Virus record (IMG/VR): IMGVR_UViG_3300030099_006345
Location: 1-24,072 of that record
Length of the DNA stretch: 24,072 bases
From: a virus
Strand: one strand, 5' to 3'
A model generated the notes under the pieces. The model was not told where the DNA came from, searched no databases, and saw only the letters and a program-made list of their open reading frames with translations. Both the position numbers and the translations under genes were made by a program. Positions 1 to 7,090 of this stretch are shown here, in pieces. Every line of letters begins with the position of its first letter. Within the stretch, counting starts at the first letter, position 1.

Positions 1-125
1 TCTAAGGTCAACTGGTTGATTCTTGAGAGGAACACTTCATCAATTTTTTTTTCTTTCTGTAGACGATTAATAGTAGAATAATAATAAGACTTACCTTTTA
101 CTTCGTTACGTTTTTTCTGCCACAT
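1..125 (-). CDS. Hypothetical phage protein, N-terminal 41 residues only
   Basis: The reading frame starts with ATG at 125 and runs off the left edge of the window. Its start overlaps the TAA stop of the next gene upstream by one base (TAATG), the same coupling seen at several junctions here, which supports a real, co-transcribed gene. The visible part begins MWQKKRNEVKGKSYYYSTIN and is basic, then becomes charged and helical (RLQKEKKIDEVFLSRINQL). I do not recognise a family from this fragment. It belongs to the left block of probable virion or late genes, but its role cannot be judged from 41 residues. Confidence 0.7.
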   Translation of the reverse strand, partial: MWQKKRNEVKGKSYYYSTINRLQKEKKIDEVFLSRINQLTL

Positions 126-1084
126 TAGGCACCTTCAGGATTTTCAATATTTGGTTCTTCTGGATTAGTTGGAAGAGATTCTTCAAAATTTTGAAACAAT
201 AATTTCATATTATATAAACACCAATCGCGATACATTTTTTGGTCTTCTTCATTGGACAAGTCAAGATAAGCATCAGAAAAATAAGATTGAACTAATCTAA
301 AAGCGTCAAAGGCTTGGTTTCTGCCTGTTGTGTCTCCAGTGATTCCTCCACCAAATTCTTGCTTCTCCATTTCAGCATCTCTTTTCTTTTCGAAATCTTT
401 TTGCACTTGGGATTTAGCTTTCTCATCAGATTGTTTTTCTTCATCAGATACGATATCTATTTCTTGTTCTTCTAATCCGTAGTAAACTTCTTTCAATACT
501 TCTTCCAACATACCTTCTAATTCGTTTTCTATATCTTGTGATTCTTGACCTTCTGGAGGAGCTGCAAGGACTCCTGCTGATTCTTGGTCGGCAGCAGCTT
601 CTATATCACTTAAGTCAGATTCTATCTCACCTTGTGCCTGCAAAGCGTCCAACTCATTAAACAACCTAACAAAAGCATTCAACATGTGAGCAGTGAAAGT
701 ATCTCTCTGTTCTTTTGTTGATGTTAACTGTTGGTACTTAGATTTTAAAGTTGGTTTGGCTTTTCTAAAAGCATCACGCAATTTATTGATCCCAGTGTTC
801 GGATGAGGGTTAGCCATTTCTTTTGCTTCTTTGATTAAAGATCTGATAACCATTCTCAATTGTAACTCTTGTTCTTCTTCTATTCTTTGTTGTTCGTGTA
901 TTTGTTTTCTAATTTTGTTTCTGATGTATTTTCTCAGAAGGGCTTCAGTTTGGACTTCTTCTCTCATCATGCAATCTTCCTCTTTCTTTTTAGGAGCACT
1001 AGGAACTGCATATCCAGAGACAGCAGCTGATGTTGACATTTCTAGTAGTTCTTCTATGGATGTAATTTCTATAATATTTTTCAT
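125..1084 (-). CDS. Acidic coiled-coil phage protein, possible head or scaffold-associated
   Basis: 319 residues, beginning MKNIIEITSIEELLEMS. Residues about 45-90 form a strongly charged helix with repeated IR/EE blocks (LLRKYIRNKIRKQIHEQQ then RMVIRSLIKEAKEM). The middle (about 155-245) is very acidic and rich in Glu, Asp and Gln. The C-terminal third (FDAFRLVQSYFSDAYLDLSN, then DWCLYNMKLLFQNFEESL) looks like a compact helical domain and ends in a Pro/Glu tail. No catalytic motif is visible. The start overlaps the upstream stop (TAATG), so it is translated with the metallopeptidase-like gene. Charge pattern and position next to other structural-looking genes suggest a scaffold-like or internal head role, but this is inference; the family is not one I can name. 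Confidence 0.75.
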   Translation of the reverse strand: MKNIIEITSIEELLEMSTSAAVSGYAVPSAPKKKEEDCMMREEVQTEALLRKYIRNKIRKQIHEQQRIEEEQELQLRMVIRSLIKEAKEMANPHPNTGINKLRDAFRKAKPTLKSKYQQLTSTKEQRDTFTAHMLNAFVRLFNELDALQAQGEIESDLSDIEAAADQESAGVLAAPPEGQESQDIENELEGMLEEVLKEVYYGLEEQEIDIVSDEEKQSDEKAKSQVQKDFEKKRDAEMEKQEFGGGITGDTTGRNQAFDAFRLVQSYFSDAYLDLSNEEDQKMYRDWCLYNMKLLFQNFEESLPTNPEEPNIENPEGA

Positions 1085-2112
1085 TATTTCTCTTCTGATT
1101 GTTTGGATTCTAAGATCTGTCTTAATTGTGCAACAGTCAAAGAGTCAAGAATTTTCTCGATATCAGATTCTCCAATTTCAGGAGCTTCTTCTTTTTCATC
1201 TTCCATCTCTTCTTCCATTTCTTCTTTCATTTCTTTTGCATCTTCAGCAGCATCTTTCATTGATTCTTCTTTGTCTCCATCTTTATCAAGATCGAGAAAA
1301 TCAGGCTTTGCTTCTTCATCTAATTCATCTTCAGAAACAATTTCTTTATTTTCATCATGATCTTTCTCATCATCTCTTTTGTGTGAGTGCTCTTCTTGAA
1401 CTAATATGTCCAAGTCCTCAACAGCAATGTTTTCAACGATAACGTCTTCGAACTCAACTGTGTAGTGACTTATTTCACCAGACTCACTAAGAGTGTGTTT
1501 GATAGGATGTCCTTGTTTCCCTGATTTCTTATGTGTAACTTTGAGAGCACACATGTGTGTAATTTCTTTAGACTCATTTAATTTATCCAAATTCATTGAG
1601 AAGCCGAACTTTTCATTGAGAAGGCTATTGAGTTCTTTGTTTTTCCAATCTTTTGTTGACATTTTATAAATTCTCCTTTCATTAAAAATGTTTGGATTGG
1701 AAGACTTATAACCATCCTCCCAATCTCTAAAGCACATGTTTCCTTGTAAATAGGCTTCTTTTTCCATTTTTCTCAAATGGGGATCAGATTGTGCATAACC
1801 TTGACCTGTCGATAGTTTATCATTATCAAACATTCCGCATTCGTTTTGGTTATGGTGCACTAATTCATGAGAAAAAGATCTCATAATGTCTTTAGGGTGC
1901 CTACCATCGACATAAATGACTATCTCCATGTTTGATGGGTCATAGTGGGCGGTTTTTCCAAGAGGAGAAGTGTTGCTAGAGTCTGACTTGAGACTTAAAG
2001 TAACAGGTTTCTTGAATCCAAAACGTTTTTGAGAGAACGAATACAAGTCTTGCATTAATTCCTCTATCTGTTTTACATCATAATTTGAATTATTGATAAT
2101 TTGACAAGTCAT
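1084..2112 (-). CDS. HExxH metallopeptidase-like phage protein with acidic C-terminus
   Basis: 342 residues. The N-terminal domain (about 1-135) carries HELVH at residues 82-86 inside DIMRSFSHELVHHNQNECG, the zinc-binding HExxH signature, followed by a conserved-looking KMEKEAYLQGN block in which Glu119 could be the third, gluzincin-type ligand, and then RDWEDG. The remainder is low-complexity and very acidic (about 250-320, runs of Glu, Asp and Lys), ending in a helix (VAQLRQILESKQSEEK). Similar HExxH proteins occur among structural genes of marine T4-like phages; the substrate is unknown and it is not a recognisable T4-type prohead protease. Four bases separate it from the stop of the upstream gene, and its own stop overlaps the next start. 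The Shine-Dalgarno sequence is weak, so coupling is likely. Confidence 0.8.
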   Translation of the reverse strand: MTCQIINNSNYDVKQIEELMQDLYSFSQKRFGFKKPVTLSLKSDSSNTSPLGKTAHYDPSNMEIVIYVDGRHPKDIMRSFSHELVHHNQNECGMFDNDKLSTGQGYAQSDPHLRKMEKEAYLQGNMCFRDWEDGYKSSNPNIFNERRIYKMSTKDWKNKELNSLLNEKFGFSMNLDKLNESKEITHMCALKVTHKKSGKQGHPIKHTLSESGEISHYTVEFEDVIVENIAVEDLDILVQEEHSHKRDDEKDHDENKEIVSEDELDEEAKPDFLDLDKDGDKEESMKDAAEDAKEMKEEMEEEMEDEKEEAPEIGESDIEKILDSLTVAQLRQILESKQSEEK

Positions 2113-2115
2113 ACT

Positions 2116-2403
2116 CTAATTAGTTTCTACTTTTCTTATTTTCGAGAGTAAGATCCAATATTGGTTACCTCCGTTTTCCATTACTTCGGCATAATAAACC
2201 ATTCTACCACCCATCTTCGTACCCCTTATTTGCATAATAATACCTTGATGTATGCTAATTGTTTCTTCATAATTCTCATTTCTTGTCATTTTTCTCCATT
2301 CGACGTATTCGCCAACTTCGAAACCTGTCAAATATGACTTACCAAGCATATCCATTCCTTCTTCTTTGATGCGAACCACGGGCCACCCAAAGTCATACTT
2401 CAT
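2116..2403 (-). CDS. Small conserved-style phage protein with a GEYVEW beta-rich core
   Basis: 95 residues starting MKYDFGWPVVRIKEEGMDML. A further upstream ATG at 2427 exists but has no ribosome site and lies inside the preceding gene; the start at 2403 follows AAGGG and begins a more typical phage N-terminus. The core (EVGEYVEWRKM, then HQGIIMQIRGT, then YYAEVMENGG, then WILLSKIRKV) alternates short beta strands as in small SH3-like barrels, and the G-E-Y-V element recalls the G-D-L-V proteins of the right half of the window. No catalytic residues are evident. It sits between two structural-looking genes and overlaps the upstream gene by 11 bases. Confidence 0.7.
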   Translation of the reverse strand: MKYDFGWPVVRIKEEGMDMLGKSYLTGFEVGEYVEWRKMTRNENYEETISIHQGIIMQIRGTKMGGRMVYYAEVMENGGNQYWILLSKIRKVETN

Positions 2404-2782
2404 AATAATAGGACCCTTGTCCTGCATAATTGTTGTCTTTTTCCTCTTCAGCCTCTTCTGCTACACTTTCCATTGCTTTTTCCATGTCTGGTTCTGGTAC
2501 ATCTACTTGCAATTCGTTTTCTAGGTAATGTTTTACCTTAGAAATGTAGTCATCTGCTAAAGTTATCTTGTTTTGTACCCAAGATTCCAATTCTTGATTG
2601 TCTTCTAGTATCATATGTAGTCCTAATGCGTATTTAGCCATCTTTAAAAGCTGATTTTTAGCCATTTCACCCTCTAGATCATGTTCTACACCATGACTAC
2701 TACGGTCCATTTTAGGTCCAGAATAAGCCATTTCTAGCTCTTCTTGGATGATTTTTTGTACTTTTTTCTTGGATATTTTCAT
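2393..2782 (-). CDS. Phage protein with capsid-targeting-like leader and helical body
   Basis: 129 residues. It opens with MKISKKKVQKIIQEELEMAY, a short basic amphipathic helix ending in I-x-E-E, a leader style that recurs in this window (see 9482-10384) and is common in uncultured marine phage proteins. The body is helical (NQLLKMAKYALGLHMILED then KITLADDYISKVKHYLENE) and the C-terminus is acidic then Tyr/Gly-rich. I recognise the KITLADDYISKVKHYLE type of segment from marine phage structural clusters but cannot give a function. A good ribosome site (GAGGG, six bases before ATG) fixes the start. By analogy with T4 internal head proteins the leader may direct it into the prohead; that is inference. 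Confidence 0.75.
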   Translation of the reverse strand: MKISKKKVQKIIQEELEMAYSGPKMDRSSHGVEHDLEGEMAKNQLLKMAKYALGLHMILEDNQELESWVQNKITLADDYISKVKHYLENELQVDVPEPDMEKAMESVAEEAEEEKDNNYAGQGSYYYEV

Positions 2783-2791
2783 TTTATTCCC

Positions 2792-2917
2792 TCATTTTAA
2801 CATAATAATTAGTAAAATTAGTATTACAGAGACCTCAAAACCTACAAAATAGTAAAAAATAAGCCAAAATGTTGATAAAAGTGCAAAAAGCACTGTTTTT
2901 TCTACTAATTTTTCCAT
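2792..2917 (-). CDS. 41-residue two-helix membrane protein
   Basis: A short ORF starting MEKLVEKTVLFALLSTFWLI and ending in KTGA, AAA then TGA. It has two hydrophobic stretches: residues about 9-25 and about 28-40 (VSVILILLIIMLK), enough for two short membrane spans or a hairpin. It starts one base after the stop of the upstream gene, preceded by TAGGG about ten bases away, and ends nine bases before the next ATG, so it fits the packed gene order exactly. No family is recognised. A holin-like, pinholin-like or envelope-modifying role is possible for a phage protein of this shape, but nothing in the sequence proves it. Confidence 0.6.
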   Translation of the reverse strand: MEKLVEKTVLFALLSTFWLIFYYFVGFEVSVILILLIIMLK

Positions 2918-2918
2918 T

Positions 2919-3212
2919 TTAGTTAAACCCTAGTCTTATTATTAGGTCACTTGGTACTAAAAACAGCTGTCCTTGTCCGAAAAGATAAGGTGAATACACC
3001 ATTACTCGTCCTTGGTCATCTTCTATGTCTGCTACAAGGTACATTTTCCATGTTGGTCCCAAATATAAGAACTTTTTGTCTGTTTTTGAGTAAAATTTCT
3101 GTTTTTTATCAATTTTTAAGTGAATTGGCTCCAGCATTTTGTTTTTTTGATCACAAATACACTTCCATTGCTTAGTGTAAAATATTTCTAGCTTTTTATC
3201 CCATTCAGTCAT
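2919..3212 (-). CDS. Hypothetical phage protein, 97 residues
   Basis: The start at 3212 (MTEWDKKLEIFYTKQWK) is chosen over an in-frame ATG seven codons upstream because GGAGG lies eight bases before it; the longer form would place the ribosome site inside the coding sequence. The protein is basic and Lys-rich in the first half, with two cysteines in CICDQ, and beta-rich in the second half (MYLVADIEDDQGRVMVYSPY, then QLFLVPSDLIIRLGFN). The ending resembles a small barrel with a final S-D-L strand, but no motif identifies it. It follows the HAD-Nudix gene by about 55 bases and is probably on the same transcript. Confidence 0.7.
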   Translation of the reverse strand: MTEWDKKLEIFYTKQWKCICDQKNKMLEPIHLKIDKKQKFYSKTDKKFLYLGPTWKMYLVADIEDDQGRVMVYSPYLFGQGQLFLVPSDLIIRLGFN

Positions 3213-3268
3213 GTACAAATCCTCCATTTCCATGCCTTTATCATTTAAAACTTTGTCAATAATATTTT

Positions 3269-4339
3269 TTAACGTTTTTTTTTATTTATTTTGACTCTAA
3301 GTTTCTTTTTTTCCTCTTCTTTCTCCTCTAAAACTGCAAAATCTGGAGGTGCGGCTTTTGATTTCTTAAAAGATGGGCGAGTATGACCTTTTCCACCACC
3401 AGTGTGCTTGTTTTTTCCATATCCAACGAGTCTTTTCTTCATTTTAGACCAATTTTTGTTTTGAGTAGCCAAATATGCTGTCTCTTTTAGAATTTCATGG
3501 TCCATAGAAAGCCAAAATTCTATAGCTTCTATAGCCACTTCTGTTGCATGATTGGTGTATGCTGGTAAATTTTCCTTGGTTGTCCAAACAAACTCTGAAT
3601 TTTCTTGTTTATCTTGTATTCCTAGGTCCACTGGTGGTGCTTCTGATGGGAAATCTGAGTAAAACACTATAACATCGCTGTATTTATTTTTAAAATGGTT
3701 ATCGAATCTGTGTATTTCTGTGTAATTAGGGACCAATAGTCCTGTTTCTTCCGCTACTTCACGTTCATATCCGTCTTGTAGTCCTTGATAACCTCTTTCA
3801 ACCTCAACATCCTTAACGTGTCCACCCGGCAAATCCCATTTTTTCTCTCCATCTGTTCTTTTGAGAAGTAAGATCTTGCCTGTTGAGTCAGTTATTATAC
3901 CTTTTGCAACAATTGCTGTGTCTGGATGTATTTCTAGTGCCCTTACACACTCAATTCCAGCGTTCTTACATGCTAAAATCTCTTCTATGTCGTCATCATG
4001 ATGCAAATCTATCTTAAGATTCAGTAATGTTTGAGCTTTTAGTTCTCTGTTTGTATAAATTATACGCTCTGGTGGGAAATAATTGATAATTCCAAGTGTT
4101 TTGAGGTGATAAGTTATCCTTTCTTTAGGAAAATCTGCTTCTAGTTTATAAACTCTTGAGGTTACGATGAAAACGTTGTGACCTTCCTTGATATAATTCA
4201 GCATTCTATCAATAAATTCTTGATTATACCCCTGATGAATGAATTTCACATCTTCAGATTCTTCATCCATGTAAGACATTGAAATAGTGTTGTCCCAATC
4301 AAAAGAAATGTTCATTTTTTTGCTAAAATAATTTGACAT
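3269..4339 (-). CDS. HAD-like phosphatase fused to a Nudix hydrolase, with phage C-terminal tail
   Basis: 356 residues in three parts. Residues 1-135 form a HAD-like domain: FDWDNT (motif I, Asp14 and Asp16), IVTSR at about 58-62 (motif II) and HHDDDIEE at about 113-120 (motif IV acids). Residues 140-300 form a Nudix domain with LPGGHVKDVE and REVAEETGL; compared with the classical GX5EX7REUXEEXGU box there are 13 rather than 7 residues between the first Glu and REV, so the box carries a six-residue insertion but keeps the metal-binding Glu pair. The tail (about 320-356) has YGKNKHTGGGKGHTRPSFKK, a Gly/Lys-rich ending I associate with marine phage proteins. A nucleotide-cleaning or NAD/nucleoside-diphosphate-processing role is likely. 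The gene has its own strong promoter. Confidence 0.85.
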   Translation of the reverse strand: MSNYFSKKMNISFDWDNTISMSYMDEESEDVKFIHQGYNQEFIDRMLNYIKEGHNVFIVTSRVYKLEADFPKERITYHLKTLGIINYFPPERIIYTNRELKAQTLLNLKIDLHHDDDIEEILACKNAGIECVRALEIHPDTAIVAKGIITDSTGKILLLKRTDGEKKWDLPGGHVKDVEVERGYQGLQDGYEREVAEETGLLVPNYTEIHRFDNHFKNKYSDVIVFYSDFPSEAPPVDLGIQDKQENSEFVWTTKENLPAYTNHATEVAIEAIEFWLSMDHEILKETAYLATQNKNWSKMKKRLVGYGKNKHTGGGKGHTRPSFKKSKAAPPDFAVLEEKEEEKKKLRVKINKKKR

Positions 4340-4361
4340 TTGTTGTTTCCTGTGTTATAAT
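4333..4361 (+). promoter_or_regulatory. Plus-strand sigma-70-type promoter, TTGACA-17-TATAAT
   Basis: TTGACA at 4333-4338 and TATAAT at 4356-4361 are separated by 17 bases: a perfect consensus on the strand opposite to the genes. The -35 box overlaps the start codon of the HAD-Nudix gene. The leader (AATCTGGGAGGATTACA) resembles that of the plus-strand promoter at 10444 (AATCTGGGGAGATTATA). No convincing plus-strand gene follows; the transcript would run antisense to the cupin-like gene. Confidence 0.6.
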
Positions 4362-4411
4362 ATTAATATAATCTGGGAGGATTACACTAGTAACTAGAAT
4401 CTGATATTTAC

Positions 4412-4440
4412 ATTATATCATATCATGGAGGATTTGTCAA
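4412..4440 (-). promoter_or_regulatory. Strong sigma-70-type promoter of the HAD-Nudix gene
   Basis: On the minus strand TTGACA (4435-4440) and TATAAT (4412-4417) are 17 bases apart, and the 60 bases upstream are almost pure A/T with several A-tracts, like an UP element. It carries no GGWCA dyad, unlike promoters in the right half. It faces the plus-strand promoter at 4333-4361 with start sites only about 35-40 bases apart. Confidence 0.75.
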
Positions 4441-4502
4441 ATGATTTTAATTATTTTTTTCTTTTATATATTTTCTTTTTTATATAATAATAATATATTA
4501 TA

Positions 4503-4778
4503 CTATAATTTATATAATTTAATTATTAATTTATCATTACCTTTAATAAGTCTATGGTATGTTAGTTTAGGTATAAAATATTCTCTACCCTCAGTTAATT
4601 GCATAGGTAATTGGTTATCTAGTTGTAATTTCCAATTAGATCCTTTCACCACAGATACAACTCTATCTTCTTTGTCTAAATGCCATATTAATTGTTCTTC
4701 ATCAGTATCAGATTTAAATTCTCGTAAATATAAATTACCAGATATATGAATTTCTTTGAATGGAGGTTTATAAATCAT
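4503..4778 (-). CDS. Cupin-like small beta-sandwich protein
   Basis: 91 residues starting MIYKPPFKEIHISGNLYLRE. The ATG at 4778 overlaps the TAA stop of the preceding gene (TAATG). The pattern of short strands, with VVKGSNWKLQLDNQ, then MQLTEGREYFIPKLTYHRLI and LIIKLYKL, matches the second half of a cupin barrel: a Gly-x-W turn, the E-G-x-x-x-x-I-P block and a following His. The first cupin motif with paired His is not clear, so metal binding is doubtful. Single-domain cupins of this size are frequent in marine phage genomes with no established role. The 62 bases after its stop are A/T-only and hold the upstream element of the next promoter. Confidence 0.6.
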   Translation of the reverse strand: MIYKPPFKEIHISGNLYLREFKSDTDEEQLIWHLDKEDRVVSVVKGSNWKLQLDNQLPMQLTEGREYFIPKLTYHRLIKGNDKLIIKLYKL

Positions 4779-6088
4779 TACCAAAACCTACCGGGAACAT
4801 TCTTTCCAAAATCTTTATGTGCTCTACAAGCCCAATAACCGGATTTAGTTCTATCTTTCTTATCAGCACAGTTGTGTCTAGCAGCAAAAGATTTACGAGC
4901 TTCAGCATTGTTCCAATTTCCTTTAAGACCACCTTTAGAATCTCCATAAGTGATTTTCTTTACATTACCAGTCTTTGGATTTCTTACATAAACTTGGTAT
5001 TTCTTTCCACCTCCAGAATTCTTCATAGGTTTTCCAATTGGTGGATCTTTCTTTTCATCAAGATTTTCAATATACATTGGAAAGTCAAGAGGAACTTCCT
5101 CACCTTCAAACATTACCCATTCTCCAAGATCAGTATTTTCTAACATATGTTTCTCTTCATCATTGATTACTTCATATAAACCGATCTTATAAAATTCTCT
5201 TCCCTGTCTAATCGTATTGAAATAACATTCAGATCCAACACGATAGATGTTTTCATGGAGAGGGGTTTGAGTTTTTACATGTTCTAACAATCCTTCTTGA
5301 AAAACTACTTTTCTAACTTCATCATCAATTATACGATCTAAAGTTTCGTTTTTCTTTGCAGCTTTCTTTCCCCAAGATTTACCTTTGCCTCTTTCTTTAC
5401 AAGCAGATGGAGTCGGTCTACAAGCAGGATATTTAGATCTCTTTTCTCCTGCCTCTCTACCACAAGCTTTATAACCACCTTTACCATCTGGTGCATTACA
5501 ATCAACCCAACCGCTTTTTTTGCCCTTAGCTCCTTTCCTTCCAAACCAATCACCTAAGTTAGATTCTTTCGAAGATTCAGAACCAGCTTTCTTAGCTTCT
5601 TTTTTAATTTCTATCTCTTCATTATCATCTAAGATATAATCTTTATCTTTGTGTTGACCAACGTTTGGCATTCCTTCTAAGGTTTTAATAATTTCTTCTT
5701 CCATGTCTTCACCGACTGCTTTCAAAAATGGATCCATTCCAGAAGCACCACCTTCATCTTTGAGAACTTTTTCTAATTTCTTAGGGTCTACGTGAGTGTA
5801 TCCCTTCTTAGCTAGTTCATGATGATCTTCTTCTTTGTTAGCCATTACCATATCACCTGTTTTAGGATCATACATTTTATGAGCTTTAAATTCTTCATTG
5901 ATAGCTTCGTTCTTTTTTGATTTATTGCCCCAATTCTTTGCACCAACCTTACGACATTTTACAAGAGCTCCTGAAGCATAAGCTGATGGCCATACTTTAT
6001 AACGAGATTTGACTTTATGATAACAAGCATCTTTTTTGGCTTCTTCATTAACGCCTTTGTTGATTCTCACTTTAATACTTTTTTTCAT
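4778..6088 (-). CDS. Lys/Cys-rich multidomain phage protein, probable virion component
   Basis: 436 residues. It begins with the basic tag KKSIKVRINKG. Residues about 22-57 (HKVKSRYKVWPSAYASGALV, then CRKVGAKNWG) form a small module widespread in phage and giant-virus proteins. A second module near 180-235 has DWFGRKGAKGK, GWVDCNAPDGKGGYKACGRE and SKYPACRPTPSACKERGKGK with five cysteines. The C-terminal module (about 365-436) has ARKSFAARHNCADKKDRTKS then GYWACRAH, a phage tail-end module with two conserved Cys. Linkers between them are acidic. The modules resemble DUF-type domains of cyanophage and marine phage proteins; the exact Pfam names should be checked. It overlaps both neighbours. 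No enzyme motif is visible; a DNA-binding or internal capsid role is inferred. Confidence 0.75.
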   Translation of the reverse strand: MKKSIKVRINKGVNEEAKKDACYHKVKSRYKVWPSAYASGALVKCRKVGAKNWGNKSKKNEAINEEFKAHKMYDPKTGDMVMANKEEDHHELAKKGYTHVDPKKLEKVLKDEGGASGMDPFLKAVGEDMEEEIIKTLEGMPNVGQHKDKDYILDDNEEIEIKKEAKKAGSESSKESNLGDWFGRKGAKGKKSGWVDCNAPDGKGGYKACGREAGEKRSKYPACRPTPSACKERGKGKSWGKKAAKKNETLDRIIDDEVRKVVFQEGLLEHVKTQTPLHENIYRVGSECYFNTIRQGREFYKIGLYEVINDEEKHMLENTDLGEWVMFEGEEVPLDFPMYIENLDEKKDPPIGKPMKNSGGGKKYQVYVRNPKTGNVKKITYGDSKGGLKGNWNNAEARKSFAARHNCADKKDRTKSGYWACRAHKDFGKNVPGRFW

Positions 6089-7086
6089 TTTTTTTCTTTC
6101 CTCATTCGAATTGTTTTTTCTTTGGAAGCTTCCTTACGTTTCTTAGCATATTCAAATGCTCTTTTTAATCTTGCTTTGACTTTTGGGTCCTTAGCATTTT
6201 CGTAAGCTGCTCTTACTCTTTGGTGTATAAGATTAATTATTTGCGATTGTCGTTTGTGACTCTTGGATTTAAAAGACGCTTTGGATAATGTATCTTTAAT
6301 ATCCTGAACCGTTGAGAATTTAACTGAAACGGTATCGGAAGGGTCTTCGTCGGTATACAATCTTCTACCTGAGCCTTTTGGTTTTTTGCCTGTGCCTTTA
6401 GCAGGTTCTTTGGCTTCTTTTTCAAGCTCAGGGTGGAATCCAATATGAACCAATTTACCATCTTTTTTAACAATCTTGTTATCAACTTTAATTTCAGCTG
6501 GGTAAATTTTGCTAGGATCATTGTACCAATAATATACATCGTAACCACCATCATCTAGAAGTTTAACAACCAAACCTCTGCTATAATTTTCATCTTCTGC
6601 TTTTAATATAACCTCTTTTCCTCTTGGAAGTTTTAAATCAAATTCATCATTTTCTTTATTTTCAGCCTTAACACAATTACGATATGTTTTTCCAAACATT
6701 TCTTTTGTTTTTCTTGTTGGGTGTGTTTTATAACCTTTTTGACAACGTTCTTTTAACTTGCCCTTTTCATCCATTGATAATGCAATAGCAACAGCTTGAT
6801 CTTGTTCCATACCCTTGTCCATTAATTTAGATATCTCTTTTGAAACAGGATCTTTTTTCTTTTTTTCTTTTAGATTCTTTACAATTTTTATTTTAATCTT
6901 TCTTTCGTCGTCACGTTTTCCGTCGCCACCGCCGCCACCATCACCACCGGCATCACCATAGTCGCCATAACTACCACCATAGCCCCACCAATAAGCAGCT
7001 CTTGGAGTTCTTTTCTTTCTACTCTTTTTGCGTTTCTTACGTTTCTTTTTCTTCTCTTCGAGAACTTTTGTAATTCTAATCTTCAT
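6085..7086 (-). CDS. Highly basic multidomain phage protein with duplicated KIRITK-type leader
   Basis: 333 residues. It begins MKIRITKVLEEKKKKRKKRK, followed by a Gly/Tyr/Asp-rich spacer (WWGYGGSYGDYGDAGG and a Gly5 run), and then a second leader-like copy (KIKIKIVKNLKEKKKK). Next come KEISKLMDKGMEQDQAVAIA plus CQKGYKTHPTRKTKEMFGK with a Cys pair, a beta-rich region (VVKLLDDGGYDVYYWYND), and a C-terminal helical basic module (SQIINLIHQRVRAAYENAKD then KARLKRAFEYAKKR). The modules occur in shuffled order in marine phage proteins. The duplicated leader suggests fusion of two genes that each carried it. It overlaps the next gene by ATGA. DNA condensation or head-internal location would suit the composition but is inference. 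Confidence 0.7.
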   Translation of the reverse strand: MKIRITKVLEEKKKKRKKRKKSRKKRTPRAAYWWGYGGSYGDYGDAGGDGGGGGDGKRDDERKIKIKIVKNLKEKKKKDPVSKEISKLMDKGMEQDQAVAIALSMDEKGKLKERCQKGYKTHPTRKTKEMFGKTYRNCVKAENKENDEFDLKLPRGKEVILKAEDENYSRGLVVKLLDDGGYDVYYWYNDPSKIYPAEIKVDNKIVKKDGKLVHIGFHPELEKEAKEPAKGTGKKPKGSGRRLYTDEDPSDTVSVKFSTVQDIKDTLSKASFKSKSHKRQSQIINLIHQRVRAAYENAKDPKVKARLKRAFEYAKKRKEASKEKTIRMRKEKK

Positions 7087-7090
7087 AACA

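Noticed and set aside
831-1442. Long plus-strand ORFs antisense to the acidic genes (also near 20268-20702)
   Set aside because: They are mirror frames of Glu/Lys-rich or ordinary genes, giving Ser/Leu/Ile/Cys-rich low-complexity products, with no promoter or ribosome site of their own.
2783-2810. Apparent conserved late-promoter motif ACTAATTATT upstream of 2393-2782 and 9482-10384
   Set aside because: The copy near 2800 lies inside the coding sequence of the 41-residue membrane protein (codons for L-L-I-I-M), and only two copies exist, so similarity is probably chance in A/T-rich DNA.
4441-4749. Plus-strand ORF of 102 codons with GGAGGA nine bases before its ATG and a consensus promoter upstream
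   Set aside because: It is antisense to the cupin-like gene, begins with a low-complexity Phe/Tyr/Ile/Asn run from A/T-only DNA, and shows no domain-like pattern. The GGAGGA is part of the opposite promoter spacer.
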